DNA of 64,000 nucleotides from Candidatus Nitrosopumilus sediminis (GCF_000299395.1 NC_018656.1:1240001-1304000); one strand, 5' to 3'; positions 1-8,879 are shown, counted from the first letter of the stretch. The notes: generated from the letters alone by a model not told the origin. Program-made: numbers and translations.

Positions 1-1360
1 ATAGGAATTGAGTAACAGTAGAAAATATTCTCTGACTGCCTGGGCTTCCAAGCACCATCCAAAGTTTAGAATTATTGAAAATTAATGCAGGAGATACAGA
101 AGTCCACGGTATAGCATTAGGTCTAATGTAAAAGGGATGATTTGGGTTAGTAAATTCAAATGCAGACATGTAATTGTTGTATAAAAATCCCAACCCATCA
201 GCTGCTGCTTTAGAACCATAGGCAAGTTCGATAGATTGAGTGATACCTACAGCATTTCCCTCATCATCCATAGTTGATAGATGTGTTGTATCTTCACCAC
301 CAAAATCAGGATCAATCATGGGCAATGTGGCATCCATAGAATTATGAATTGAATCAGCCATCTGTTTTGCAAAGGATCTTTGGAGATGTATTTTTTCCAC
401 AATTTGATCATATGTGTGTCGATTAAATGGTCGCTGAACTCGATGTAAGAATGCTTTTCTGAAGGTTTCTGCAACAAAATGATATGAGCTAGGTTTTGAG
501 CTACGCAAAAATTTGGAAGGGAGATGATTAAGCATCATGAGTGTAAGTAACAAAGTTCTTCCAGCTGCAGGGGGAGGTAGTGTTACAACAGTTAAATGTC
601 TATATTTTCTGCTAATAGGTTTTCGAATTAATGGTTCTGGTATGTATGACAAATCTTCTTCCTGAATTAGACCTCTATTATTTTTCATATCAAGAGCAAT
701 TTTTTTTGCAATTTCACCATGATAGAAAATTTGATATCCATAATCTGAAATCATGCCAAGCGTTGCAGCTAGATCTTTTTGAACGAATCTATCTCCAACA
801 TCATATGGAACAACACCATCTTTTAAGAAATATTTCGCACCTGATTTAGATTTGATTGAAAGAAAATTTTTTAGTTCTCTTTCTTGTAAGTCATGTTGGA
901 GTTGGGTAATTTTGTATCCTTTTTTGGCAATGTGAATTGATGGTGCAACTATTTTTTGCCATTCCAATTTACCGTATCTTTCATGTAGAAATCCAATTAG
1001 AGCCAAAGTGCTTGGAACTGTGGTTGCTTTGTACCCCAGACGACGATTTTTTGTCTTTGTGTAAGCTGATGAATTTGCCAAAGAAGGAGAACGACTAGAG
1101 CCATCAATTGCGTATGATTTTCCATTAACATGAATAATTCCCATAGATTGGCCTCCAATTCCAGAAGCTTGAGGTTCACACACACCTAATGCAAGGGCTG
1201 TTGCACATGCTGCATCAATTGCATTGCCTCCTTTTTTGAGCATTTCAACTCCTGCCTTTGTTGCATCAGGAAATGCTGATGACACCATACCTCTTTTTGC
1301 AACGGAGCATTTCTTGTTAGAAGTAGCTTTGAATGATTTTTCTATTTGTTCAAGCTTCAA
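1..1360 (-). CDS. ggt: Gamma-glutamyltransferase (3' end beyond window)
   Basis: The reverse strand reads through without a stop from a TTG at 1358-1360 (AGAAGGA ribosome site just upstream) to the window edge, so the C-terminus is missing. The N-terminal region has the family pattern MLKKGGNAIDAACAT followed by GIGGQSMG. The Thr-Thr-His-x-Ser motif that supplies the N-terminal nucleophile threonine of Ntn-hydrolase gamma-glutamyltransferases lies near residue 358 (DTTHLSTMD, codons at about 275-292). The enzyme transfers or hydrolyses gamma-glutamyl groups of peptides; members mature by self-cleavage before that threonine. No signal peptide is evident, so a cytoplasmic form is likely. It follows the K+ channel stop by 15 nt and is probably the last or a late gene of that operon. 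Only a TTG start is available. Confidence 0.88.
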   Translation of the reverse strand, partial: MKLEQIEKSFKATSNKKCSVAKRGMVSSAFPDATKAGVEMLKKGGNAIDAACATALALGVCEPQASGIGGQSMGIIHVNGKSYAIDGSSRSPSLANSSAYTKTKNRRLGYKATTVPSTLALIGFLHERYGKLEWQKIVAPSIHIAKKGYKITQLQHDLQERELKNFLSIKSKSGAKYFLKDGVVPYDVGDRFVQKDLAATLGMISDYGYQIFYHGEIAKKIALDMKNNRGLIQEEDLSYIPEPLIRKPISRKYRHLTVVTLPPPAAGRTLLLTLMMLNHLPSKFLRSSKPSSYHFVAETFRKAFLHRVQRPFNRHTYDQIVEKIHLQRSFAKQMADSIHNSMDATLPMIDPDFGGEDTTHLSTMDDEGNAVGITQSIELAYGSKAAADGLGFLYNNYMSAFEFTNPNHPFYIRPNAIPWTSVSPALIFNNSKLWMVLGSPGSQRIFSTVTQFL

Positions 1361-1375
1361 TTTCCAATTCCTTCT

Positions 1376-2179
1376 TTAATTACGAGATATATCCTTTCCA
1401 CAGTGAGGACAGGTATTGTTATTCTGCATCTTCTTTTTTCTTAGCTCTTCAGTAAATGCAGATGCCATAATCCCTGTAGGGATTGCATAGACAGCAATTC
1501 CAATTACAGCAACACCAGCAGCAATTAATTTCCCAGGCACAGTTACGGGGTAAACATCACCATAACCTATAGTGGTAAGAGTAACAATTCCCCACCACAT
1601 AGATGCAGGAATGCTAGAAAAAGCTTCAGGTTGTACTTCATGTTCGGCATGATACATCAAACTAGATGCAAAAATCAATACAATAAATAAAATAAAAAAT
1701 GCAACTGCTAAGTCCCCTGCCTTTGATTTGAATACATGTCCCAAAGTTTGCATCGGATCAGAATACCTTGCAAGTTTGAAGAGTCTGAACAATCTCAAAA
1801 GTCTAATTATTCTAATGAAGCGAGTATCTGCAACCACAAAAGGTAAGAAGAATGGAAGTATTGCAGCTAAATCAACTAGCATCATAGGAGTGAATACAAA
1901 TCTAATAAAACCTAACTTTGAATTTTGATATTTTGGGTTTAGTTTACAAACCATAATTCTTCCAATGTATTCTGATGTGAAAATAATAATGGAAAATACT
2001 TCAAAAGGAGTAAAGAGATAACCGTATTCATCTAAAACAGATTCTTCTGTTTCAATTATAACTACAATAACATTTACAGTAATCAAAGCGATAATGAAAA
2101 ATTGAAAAGTTTTTGTAACTTTATCATCAGTTGTCCCTTCAAGAATTTCATATGTTCTTTGCAGTGCTCTGTTGCTCAT
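1376..2179 (-). CDS. Voltage-gated potassium channel, six-TM, C-terminal zinc motif
   Basis: 267 aa. Four voltage-sensor helices precede a pore: S4 is arginine/lysine-spaced around residues 120-137 (RFIRIIRLLRLFRLFKLAR), and the K+ selectivity filter TTIGYGD is at about 202-208, followed by S6. This is the KvAP-like archaeal Kv architecture; four subunits would form a K+-selective membrane pore gated by voltage. The tail carries CPHCGKD at about 257-263, only one CxxC pair, so a zinc site would need to form between subunits. It sits between the CorA-like gene (57 nt upstream) and gamma-glutamyltransferase (15 nt downstream) on the same strand. Confidence 0.92.
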   Translation of the reverse strand: MSNRALQRTYEILEGTTDDKVTKTFQFFIIALITVNVIVVIIETEESVLDEYGYLFTPFEVFSIIIFTSEYIGRIMVCKLNPKYQNSKLGFIRFVFTPMMLVDLAAILPFFLPFVVADTRFIRIIRLLRLFRLFKLARYSDPMQTLGHVFKSKAGDLAVAFFILFIVLIFASSLMYHAEHEVQPEAFSSIPASMWWGIVTLTTIGYGDVYPVTVPGKLIAAGVAVIGIAVYAIPTGIMASAFTEELRKKKMQNNNTCPHCGKDISRN

Positions 2180-2236
2180 TGTTTGTACTCAATTTGTTGA
2201 AAGACTAAAAATATAGGTTTTTTACAGAGATTCAAA

Positions 2237-3883
2237 TTAAAGCCATCTCTTTTTCCTAAACCAAGCAATCATAATTCCAGATATTGTTGCCATTGCAATT
2301 AACATTACAAAATAACTTCCTTCCCATTCTAGTTCTGGCACATATGAAAAATTAGTTCCATAGATACCAGCTATGAATGTAATTGGAATGAAAATTGCTG
2401 CAACTATGGTTAAAGTCTTCATTACTTCATTCATACGATTGCTCACACTTGAGAGATAAGTATCGAGCATACCCCCAATTACATCACGTAGTCCTTCAAT
2501 AGAATCAGTGACTTGGATTACGTGATTATAAACATCACGAAGATATGTTCGAGTACCATCAGAAATCAAAATGGTGGAATCTCGTCCCAAATAGTCCACG
2601 ATTTCACGTGCAGGCCAAATGGATTTTCTCAGTGCAATCATCCGTCGCTTTAATGTTTGAATAGTCTGCATAGTCTCAGGTGTAGGATTTTTCATCAATT
2701 CTTCTTCTATGTTTTCTGTCATGTCACCGACTTTTTCAATAACTAGAAAATAACTGTCAATAATTGCATCAATTATTGCATATGTAAGATAATCACTTTG
2801 AAGTTTTCGAATACTTCCTGAGCTGTTTCTTAATCTTTTTCTAATTTGATCAAAAAAGTCTGCACTATGTTCTTGAAAAGTCAAAACATGGTTTTGAGCT
2901 AAAATAACAGATACTTGTTCTAATTCTAGTTTGCCTGTTTCATCATCATAATGAGGCATCTTTAACATAATCAAGACATAGTTATCAAATACCTCGATGT
3001 ATGGTCTTAATTCAGTATTCATTATGTTTGACTGATGGAGTGCATGGATGTCAAAATTATCCCCAAATTTTTTAATGATTTCTGCATCATGAACACCAAC
3101 CACATTAATCCAAGATACATTTGGTTTGTTTTTAGATTCTAAACATTCTTCAATTGTGGCATTGCCTATTTCGTTGATATTTTTCTCATCATATTCAATT
3201 AAATTCATTGTGACTTGATCAACTTTTCTTTCTCCAACATGAATTAGAGCTCCAGGACGTTGTCCAATTGTATCAACCAAAGTTGTTTTCTGGGTTTTAG
3301 TTTTATTCATAATGCGTGTAATACCTGCAATATCTTGCAATCCAAGATCTTTTGTGATTTCTTTAACTTTGGATGTCTTGCTTGCTACCCCCACAATAAT
3401 AAAGCCAGCAATTATTGAAAAAATAACACTAACAGTTAACGGGGTAAAATCACCTATTATTGCAGCCTGATAAATAGCAGTTACATCAGTTTTTGATCCC
3501 GTTTCAACAATGAATCCAATTATTGTATCAAGTAAAAAGAACAAGAAAGAGATTGAGGCACCAATAATTATAGCAGTTACAACAGTAATCTTTGGTGGAA
3601 TTTCAATATCTTTTTCACCTTTGTAAGGAGACAAATATTTTTTGTATCTAATTATTAACAACGCCATCACAGTGATAATAATTGTTGAGATAATCCACCA
3701 ACCTACAAGCCATGGTCCTTGATGTGAATCAATTTGTTCAACTCCAGATATAAGATCTTGGATATTTCCTGTTAGAGGTAATGAAAATAAAGATGTTGCA
3801 ATTCCAATAACAATTTGATACAAAAAAGCAAAAGTAAATCCATAAACAAGCCTGTTTATGACTATGCCAATTTTATCTCTCAT
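2237..3883 (-). CDS. CorA-like divalent-cation transporter with extra N-terminal membrane domain
   Basis: 548 aa, longer than usual CorA proteins (about 320-370 aa). Residues 1-180 hold about four extra hydrophobic segments of unknown role. From about residue 205 the sequence follows the CorA cytoplasmic funnel, with the long stalk helix and two C-terminal TM helices separated by YGTNF near residue 508, in the place of the CorA YGMNF selectivity motif. A Mg2+ or related divalent-cation flux role is therefore inferred; the GTN variant occurs in CorA-like relatives whose ion preference differs. The start lies 5 nt downstream of the stop of a 54-aa ORF, suggesting one transcript. Confidence 0.85.
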   Translation of the reverse strand: MRDKIGIVINRLVYGFTFAFLYQIVIGIATSLFSLPLTGNIQDLISGVEQIDSHQGPWLVGWWIISTIIITVMALLIIRYKKYLSPYKGEKDIEIPPKITVVTAIIIGASISFLFFLLDTIIGFIVETGSKTDVTAIYQAAIIGDFTPLTVSVIFSIIAGFIIVGVASKTSKVKEITKDLGLQDIAGITRIMNKTKTQKTTLVDTIGQRPGALIHVGERKVDQVTMNLIEYDEKNINEIGNATIEECLESKNKPNVSWINVVGVHDAEIIKKFGDNFDIHALHQSNIMNTELRPYIEVFDNYVLIMLKMPHYDDETGKLELEQVSVILAQNHVLTFQEHSADFFDQIRKRLRNSSGSIRKLQSDYLTYAIIDAIIDSYFLVIEKVGDMTENIEEELMKNPTPETMQTIQTLKRRMIALRKSIWPAREIVDYLGRDSTILISDGTRTYLRDVYNHVIQVTDSIEGLRDVIGGMLDTYLSSVSNRMNEVMKTLTIVAAIFIPITFIAGIYGTNFSYVPELEWEGSYFVMLIAMATISGIMIAWFRKKRWL

Positions 3884-3888
3884 CTTAA

Positions 3889-4053
3889 TTACACCTCATT
3901 TGAGATCCTTTGAATTATTATTAAAACAGGTTTGTTTTTTTTCACTTGTTTGATTTTAATTGATGGTGAGTTTGGTGCATATCCAACTTTTGCGATAGCA
4001 TGCATTAAATCAATCAATACAGGCAGTCTAATTAACTGATATTCTAAACTCAT
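3889..4053 (-). CDS. Small coupled protein, 54 aa, unknown function
   Basis: A short frame beginning MSLEYQLIRLPVLIDLMH and ending IIIQRISNEV. Its ATG overlaps the TGA of the ATP-grasp/M20 gene (ATGA at 4050-4053), a classical translational-coupling arrangement, and its TAA lies 5 nt before the CorA-like start, so it fills the gap between two genes exactly. The predicted product is small, basic in the middle (IKIKQVKKNK) and has a hydrophobic C-terminal beta-like stretch. I recognise no family. Position and coupling are the main evidence that it is a real gene. Confidence 0.6.
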   Translation of the reverse strand: MSLEYQLIRLPVLIDLMHAIAKVGYAPNSPSIKIKQVKKNKPVLIIIQRISNEV

Positions 4054-6218
4054 TTTTGAGCACATCTAAAGATGACTGATGCCAATAATGCAGCACGATC
4101 TACAATGCTGTCATGAATTATGTATTCTTTAGTTGAGCGATAGTTATGTCCTAAAGGTCCAAACCCATCTAATGCTGGAAGTTTAGTTGGAACATTACTA
4201 ATATCTGAAGAGATAAGTTGAGAATGTTTTTTGATTTTAATTTCATGTTTTTTAGCAAGATCTTCAACCATCTCATAAAATTTTGTGTCAGAAGGTTCTT
4301 CTAACACTGCAGGTCTAGTTTGAATTTTATTTATGGATACATCCAATTTTTTAGAACCTGTTTCTCTTTTTTTCATTATAGTTTGAATTTTTGATTCAAG
4401 TAATTCTCCGAGTTTTTTTGTTTTATAACTACATATCAATGTCAATGTGGCAAAATTTGGAGTATTACCATGAGAACCCTTTGAAACAACAGAGGTAGTT
4501 CTTAATCGATAATCTTTTTCGTCTTTTGATAGCTTTTCAAGTGCAGTAAGTTTTTTTGCTAAAACAGGAATTATTCCATGAATGTCTGAGGTGGGTTGAT
4601 CATTAGGAGTAGTAAATCTAATTTGATAATCATTCCTACCATAACAAGTAGTTATAATCCCACCATCTTTACTACCTGATTTTAATCCAATGATATATTT
4701 TGATTTTTTAGAATATTCTTTAACGAATTTTTTGCTAAATCTTCCACCTAAACTATCATCAGTGGTAAGTAATACAGCACATCTTACTTTTCGAAGTTTT
4801 TTGGCAAAACGTAATGCATGTAATGCACCTAGCATTACTGCCAATCCACCTTTACTTTCTGCAATACCTGAACCCAATATTTTGTCATTTTCTTCATGAT
4901 AGCTAATTAGATCATCAGGTCCATAGTGCGTATCAAGATGGGAGATTAGAAGAACATCATTTTCAGGCTCTGTATGATTTTTAAAATAATAAAAATTTCC
5001 AACATCATATTGTCTATGAATATGCTCACTAAATCCAAGATGTTTTAATCTCCTAGAGATCATATTTCCTAGTTGATTTACATTTTCAATATTGTATACG
5101 TGGGTATTTAGATTCACAAAATTCTGCAGGGTTTCTTTTATGCTATGTAAGTGTCCCCTCAGATAGGTTCTAGCAACGACACGTAATGGTTGAGTTAAAT
5201 CAGTCTCATTGTCATGTTGATGGATAGAAGATCCAAAATATCGAATTACAGATACATCTAGGATTTTATTTATTAAAGAATCATATGTATATCCAGCAAC
5301 TTGTGCTGCATAATAATACGAGCCACCAAGTCCTAGACTTGCCATTGAATTTAATTCAAGAATGTAAAGATTCTCGTCTTTGTCCATCCTAAAATCAACT
5401 CTAGCATAATCATTTAATCCCAAAGAGGCAAATGCCTTGATGCACATCTGCTTCATTTCTTCTGTTTTTTCTTTAGATAATTTTGCAGGACATGTTTTAT
5501 CAACACCACCCTTTTTCTTTTTATCAGATATCGTTTGTATTTGATCTGGATCATCTAGATTGATTTCAACTATTGGAAGAACATCTATGTTAGGACTATT
5601 TCCCAATAACCCTACTGCAAATTCTCGTCCTGAAATGAATTGTTCTACTAGGATATCCTGTTGGAATTTTTCAATTTGAACTCTTACTGCAGCTCGAAGA
5701 TCATCCCAATTATCCACTACTTCCATTCCCATAGATGTGGATTCTAGTTTTGGTTTAACAATCACAGGAAACACTAGATCATCGTATGTATCTTCAGGAG
5801 TTCTAAACACCCAAAATCCAGGAGTTGGAATATTGTTTTTCTGTAAAACAATTTTTGTCATTACCTTATCTTGAACAACTGCATGTCCTGCAGGGCCTGA
5901 CCCCATGTATGGAATTCCAAGCATCTCCATCATTGCCGGAACATGTGTGTATCTGTTCTGACCTTGAATGCCATACGCCATGTTGAAAACCATTCCAGGG
6001 GTTTCACCTGCAACAACTTTTGGCATAAATTCTCGTAATTCATCAGCGAGATGGATATCTCCTTCAATCACTTTTACAGTATGACCACCTTTTTCTAATG
6101 CTCTTGCAACTCTTTCTACAGCCTTTGTACTGTAATGCTCTTTTGTAGTCATTCCAAAAACATTGATTACATCATTTGGATCTATCTGAGTTTCATTATA
6201 GATTAAGGCAACTTTCAT
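4050..6218 (-). CDS. ATP-grasp (D-Ala-D-Ala ligase-like) fused to M20 metallopeptidase-like domain
   Basis: 722 aa with two enzyme domains. Residues 1-330 follow the D-alanine-D-alanine ligase/ATP-grasp fold: FPVIVKPKLESTSMG (ATP-binding lysine and glycine-rich loop), ILVEQFISGREFAVG, and the metal-binding end RVDFRMDKDENLYILELNS. Residues about 345-722 resemble M20 (ArgE/DapE/carnosinase) hydrolases: ISHLDTH, SGIAESKGG, TTDDSLGG and C-terminal GPLGHNYRSTKEYI. In the M20 half the usual Asp of the second motif is Glu and the usual Glu-Glu pair is Asp-Asp, and the third ligand motif is not apparent, so hydrolase activity is uncertain. The fusion suggests making and trimming (or proofreading) of a small peptide or amino-acid conjugate; substrate unknown. 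First gene of the operon. Confidence 0.85.
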   Translation of the reverse strand: MKVALIYNETQIDPNDVINVFGMTTKEHYSTKAVERVARALEKGGHTVKVIEGDIHLADELREFMPKVVAGETPGMVFNMAYGIQGQNRYTHVPAMMEMLGIPYMGSGPAGHAVVQDKVMTKIVLQKNNIPTPGFWVFRTPEDTYDDLVFPVIVKPKLESTSMGMEVVDNWDDLRAAVRVQIEKFQQDILVEQFISGREFAVGLLGNSPNIDVLPIVEINLDDPDQIQTISDKKKKGGVDKTCPAKLSKEKTEEMKQMCIKAFASLGLNDYARVDFRMDKDENLYILELNSMASLGLGGSYYYAAQVAGYTYDSLINKILDVSVIRYFGSSIHQHDNETDLTQPLRVVARTYLRGHLHSIKETLQNFVNLNTHVYNIENVNQLGNMISRRLKHLGFSEHIHRQYDVGNFYYFKNHTEPENDVLLISHLDTHYGPDDLISYHEENDKILGSGIAESKGGLAVMLGALHALRFAKKLRKVRCAVLLTTDDSLGGRFSKKFVKEYSKKSKYIIGLKSGSKDGGIITTCYGRNDYQIRFTTPNDQPTSDIHGIIPVLAKKLTALEKLSKDEKDYRLRTTSVVSKGSHGNTPNFATLTLICSYKTKKLGELLESKIQTIMKKRETGSKKLDVSINKIQTRPAVLEEPSDTKFYEMVEDLAKKHEIKIKKHSQLISSDISNVPTKLPALDGFGPLGHNYRSTKEYIIHDSIVDRAALLASVIFRCAQK

Positions 6219-6258
6219 CTTGCAGATCCTGATTTTTAATAGATATTAACCTATTCGA

Positions 6259-6423
6259 CTAAGATTGTTTGGTTTTTTTCTGCATCCACAACTGTTCGTT
6301 AATTTCATGACATTTACAATCAGCAGATTTTCCTTTACAATTTTTCTGGTGTAATGTAGAATCACATTTGTTACAATCAGGATCTCTCCAGCTTGCTTGG
6401 TTTCCACAATTAGGACATCTCAT
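6259..6423 (-). CDS. Small zinc-ribbon protein, 54 aa
   Basis: Frame starting MRCPNCGNQASWRDPDCNKC with two CxxC pairs in the first 20 residues and a further C-x5-C-x-C-H cluster at about 29-39 (NCKGKSADCKCHE). This would bind one or two structural zinc ions. Function unknown; thaumarchaea carry many such small zinc proteins. It lies alone between the ATP-grasp gene start and an intergenic hairpin. Confidence 0.7.
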   Translation of the reverse strand: MRCPNCGNQASWRDPDCNKCDSTLHQKNCKGKSADCKCHEINEQLWMQKKTKQS

Positions 6424-6556
6424 GTTTACATGTACGTTTCCAAAATTATAAAGACAAATAATTTTAAATTAGTATTGAAGTAAAATAACCAGTTATCTTA
6501 ATTCTGATTTAAATCAACTAGAATTAATTTTAATAATTTGAATTAGTATTGTAATA

Positions 6557-6626
6557 CAGTGAATTCGTGATAAGACAGCTGTCTGCTCCCTTTGATGACA
6601 GGTCTGCCTTCATAGAATTCACTGTT
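6557..6626. other. Long imperfect hairpin, candidate structured RNA
   Basis: Arms ACAGTGAATTC (6557-6567) and GAATTCACTGT (6616-6626) are perfectly complementary over 11 bp. Inside, read on the minus strand, AGACCTGTC can pair with GACAG-CT-GTCT (two-base bulge), leaving a 13-nt loop. The segment is noticeably more GC-rich than its AT-rich surroundings and contains no convincing gene. It lies about 70 nt downstream of the amidohydrolase stop. It may be a small RNA, a 3'-UTR structure or a remnant inverted-repeat element. Confidence 0.5.
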
Positions 6627-6696
6627 AAATGTTGAAAAAGTCAATATAAAAAATAAATATTCACACAATGAATTGTTTTGGCATCCTATCATTATT

Positions 6697-7497
6697 TTAT
6701 GAAATCTTAAACAATTTTTTTGCATTTTTATACATCAAATTATCTCTGAATTCTTTTTTGATATTTAGTTTAGCTACAAAATTGAGATATGAATCCATAT
6801 TGCTAATTGGCCAATCTGTGCCATAAAGCAAATACCTAGGTTCACCTGCATAATTGATCAATTCTGCAACTTTGTCTCTCATCATCTTTTCAAAAAAGTG
6901 ATCAAATGAGCCTATAACAAGCCCAGAAACATCAGCATAGACATTTTTATTTTTGTAGATTACTTCTTGTGCATCTTGAATCCAAGGATTTCCTAAATGA
7001 CACATTACAATTTTTAATTCAGGATTATCTACTGCAACATCATCAAGATTAAGTGGCCTGGAATATCGTAGCTTTCCTTTTTCAGAATATGTATCTCCAG
7101 TATGAAACATTACAGGAATATCAAATTCAATACATGTATCATAGACCTTCTGATATTGTTTATCATAAGGATAATAGTGTTCATAGCCTGAATAAATTTT
7201 CATAGCTTTAATTTTACCTTCTTTGATCCACTCCCGATAGATTTTAAGATCATCATCGGTGTGATTATCTATTGTAAATCCTGCTGCAATTCCAAGATTA
7301 TCATATTTTTTGATAGCATCAATGATCTGCTTAGTTGATGGCCTTTCTGAATTTTCTTTGTAAGAGGATAATATTATTGCATAATCTACATTGTTGCTTG
7401 TCATCTCAGTTTGAAGCATTTCTAATCTATCTTCAAGTAAAGGAACATGTTTAGTCAGTTCATATTGATTTACATGTACATGGCAATCAATTATCAT
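6697..7497 (-). CDS. Amidohydrolase-family TIM-barrel metal hydrolase
   Basis: 266 aa, amidohydrolase-2 type. Starts MIIDCHVHVN, the HxH metal-binding motif of beta strand 1; further ligands are in MFHTGDT (about residue 130), MCHLGNPW (about 175) and GTDWP (about 232). Members hydrolyse or decarboxylate small cyclic or carboxylated substrates; the substrate cannot be told here. Its ATG overlaps the TAA of the upstream GNAT gene by one base (TAATG), so the two are very likely co-translated. Confidence 0.85.
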   Translation of the reverse strand: MIIDCHVHVNQYELTKHVPLLEDRLEMLQTEMTSNNVDYAIILSSYKENSERPSTKQIIDAIKKYDNLGIAAGFTIDNHTDDDLKIYREWIKEGKIKAMKIYSGYEHYYPYDKQYQKVYDTCIEFDIPVMFHTGDTYSEKGKLRYSRPLNLDDVAVDNPELKIVMCHLGNPWIQDAQEVIYKNKNVYADVSGLVIGSFDHFFEKMMRDKVAELINYAGEPRYLLYGTDWPISNMDSYLNFVAKLNIKKEFRDNLMYKNAKKLFKIS

Positions 7498-8153
7498 TAT
7501 TTCTCAACGAAGTAAGGATTTTTCCATTCAATAAAAGTTGCATTGTTCAATGAACGAGGGTCTTTCATATAGTTAGGAAGGATTTTAATAAATTTAAAAT
7601 CATTTCGTATCTGAAACGACAATACAGGTTCCTTAATTTCATGTCGTTTTACTTTTGCAACATATTCTAAAGGGGTTAATTCATTTGCATATTCACAATA
7701 ATTAGATAATCTTGCACCAGCAATTATTCTTCGTAGATTAAGCTCAATTGCCAATTTTTTTCTTGCATCATATAATTTTGTGGCAATTCCTAATCTTCTA
7801 TAGTCAGGATGTGATGATACATCTGCACCGTATAGTGTATCTCCTTTTGGGTTGTGGTTTTTAAAAAAACTATCTCCACATGCATCTTTCCATGTATGAT
7901 TTTCATATTCTGACTTTAGTTTTATTATCAAACTGCTACAAGAGCCAACAATTTTTTCATGATATTCTGCAACAAACTGACCTTGAGGAAAAACTTTCAA
8001 GTGAGCCTCCAATTGTTCAGGTTTCCAATAAACACCTTCTGCAGCCATAGTTGGAAATGCAAGTTTTTGTAATTCCACAATTTTTGGAATATCATTTGAT
8101 GTCATTAATCGTATAACGACATGACTGCGTCTAGTTTTGGAGGAGGAATTCAT
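7497..8153 (-). CDS. GNAT-family N-acetyltransferase
   Basis: 218 aa. The acetyl-CoA-binding segment is visible as HPDYRRLGIATKLYDARKK at about residues 116-134, matching the R/Q-x-x-G-x-G/A loop of GNAT enzymes. N-terminal IRLMTSNDIPKIVELQKLAF is the usual first strand and helix. Acceptor unknown; the operon partner is an amidohydrolase, so acylation and amide hydrolysis of one metabolite is possible but unproved. ATG start; 3' end overlaps the next start by one base. Confidence 0.85.
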   Translation of the reverse strand: MNSSSKTRRSHVVIRLMTSNDIPKIVELQKLAFPTMAAEGVYWKPEQLEAHLKVFPQGQFVAEYHEKIVGSCSSLIIKLKSEYENHTWKDACGDSFFKNHNPKGDTLYGADVSSHPDYRRLGIATKLYDARKKLAIELNLRRIIAGARLSNYCEYANELTPLEYVAKVKRHEIKEPVLSFQIRNDFKFIKILPNYMKDPRSLNNATFIEWKNPYFVEK

Positions 8154-8420
8154 GTTTTATTTTAGAAATGTTTGAACAAACAACCATAATTAGTGTAATG
8201 ATTTAGCAACTTTATCAACTGCAAAAAAAGTGCTTAAAATCTAATCAATAGTTGATTTCATTTCGTATAAAGTCAACTCAATTATTGTTTAAATAATAAC
8301 ATTCAAAGCTTGAAATGTGAAATGCCAATGTACTATAAACAAACAGTGTATGTTTCATTATATTTTAAAGAACCCAGATTCAATTAAACCAAAAAAATAA
8401 TCAAAAAATTGGAATTCAAT

Positions 8421-8879
8421 ATGTTTAAAGTTGAGAACAAGTCCGTAAAAACTATGTCAAGCATTACTGCTGAGAATATTAAAAAATTAGATATTGCATG
8501 TAAGGAATTATCCAACGAAGATAAAATTAGACATGTGGGAGTAATCAATAATCTTGGTAAGTTGATTGCAGGAGGTTTCAAAGCAGGAACATCACCACTC
8601 ATAGATACAGACAAAATTGCCATGACATACATGCAGATGCAATTAGATTTTAAAATGAGGCAAGAGCTAGACGAAGTTCTGGGGCCAATTGACTATATTG
8701 CATCAAGAAGAACAAAACAATTGATTATCAGCGTACCAATAGGTGATAACTTGGTGCTCATTTCAGCAGAGCCTGATGCAGATGATAAAAAAATAATCAA
8801 AAAGGCAGAAGAATTGTTTGATGATATATCGATATCGGAAGTTAATTTAAAAAATAAAAAATTATTTTGTAAGTACTAG
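8421..8879 (+). CDS. Thaumarchaeal small protein, DUF6659/roadblock-like
   Basis: About 152 aa from ATG 8421 (a TTG at 8409 is an alternative). The pattern KIRHVGVINNLGKLIAGGF, followed by a TTKQLIISVPIGDN-like strand and LVLISAEPDADDKKI, is one I associate with a thaumarchaea-specific family (recalled as DUF6659, unverified) with a roadblock/profilin-like alpha-beta fold. Function is unknown; several copies per genome seem common. A decayed relative lies at 57.75-58.13 kb. The 3' end overlaps the convergent secreted-protein gene by 18 nt. Confidence 0.7.
   Translation: MFKVENKSVKTMSSITAENIKKLDIACKELSNEDKIRHVGVINNLGKLIAGGFKAGTSPLIDTDKIAMTYMQMQLDFKMRQELDEVLGPIDYIASRRTKQLIISVPIGDNLVLISAEPDADDKKIIKKAEELFDDISISEVNLKNKKLFCKY

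Noticed and set aside
997-1185. Minus-strand 62-aa frame within the GGT gene
   Set aside because: Antiframe shadow of the real GGT reading frame, whose motifs (GNAIDAACAT and GIGGQ) lie in a different frame across the same DNA.
6543-6725. 60-aa frame over the hairpin region
   Set aside because: Contains the hairpin arms and runs into the amidohydrolase 3' end; no ribosome site and no protein-like conservation signs.
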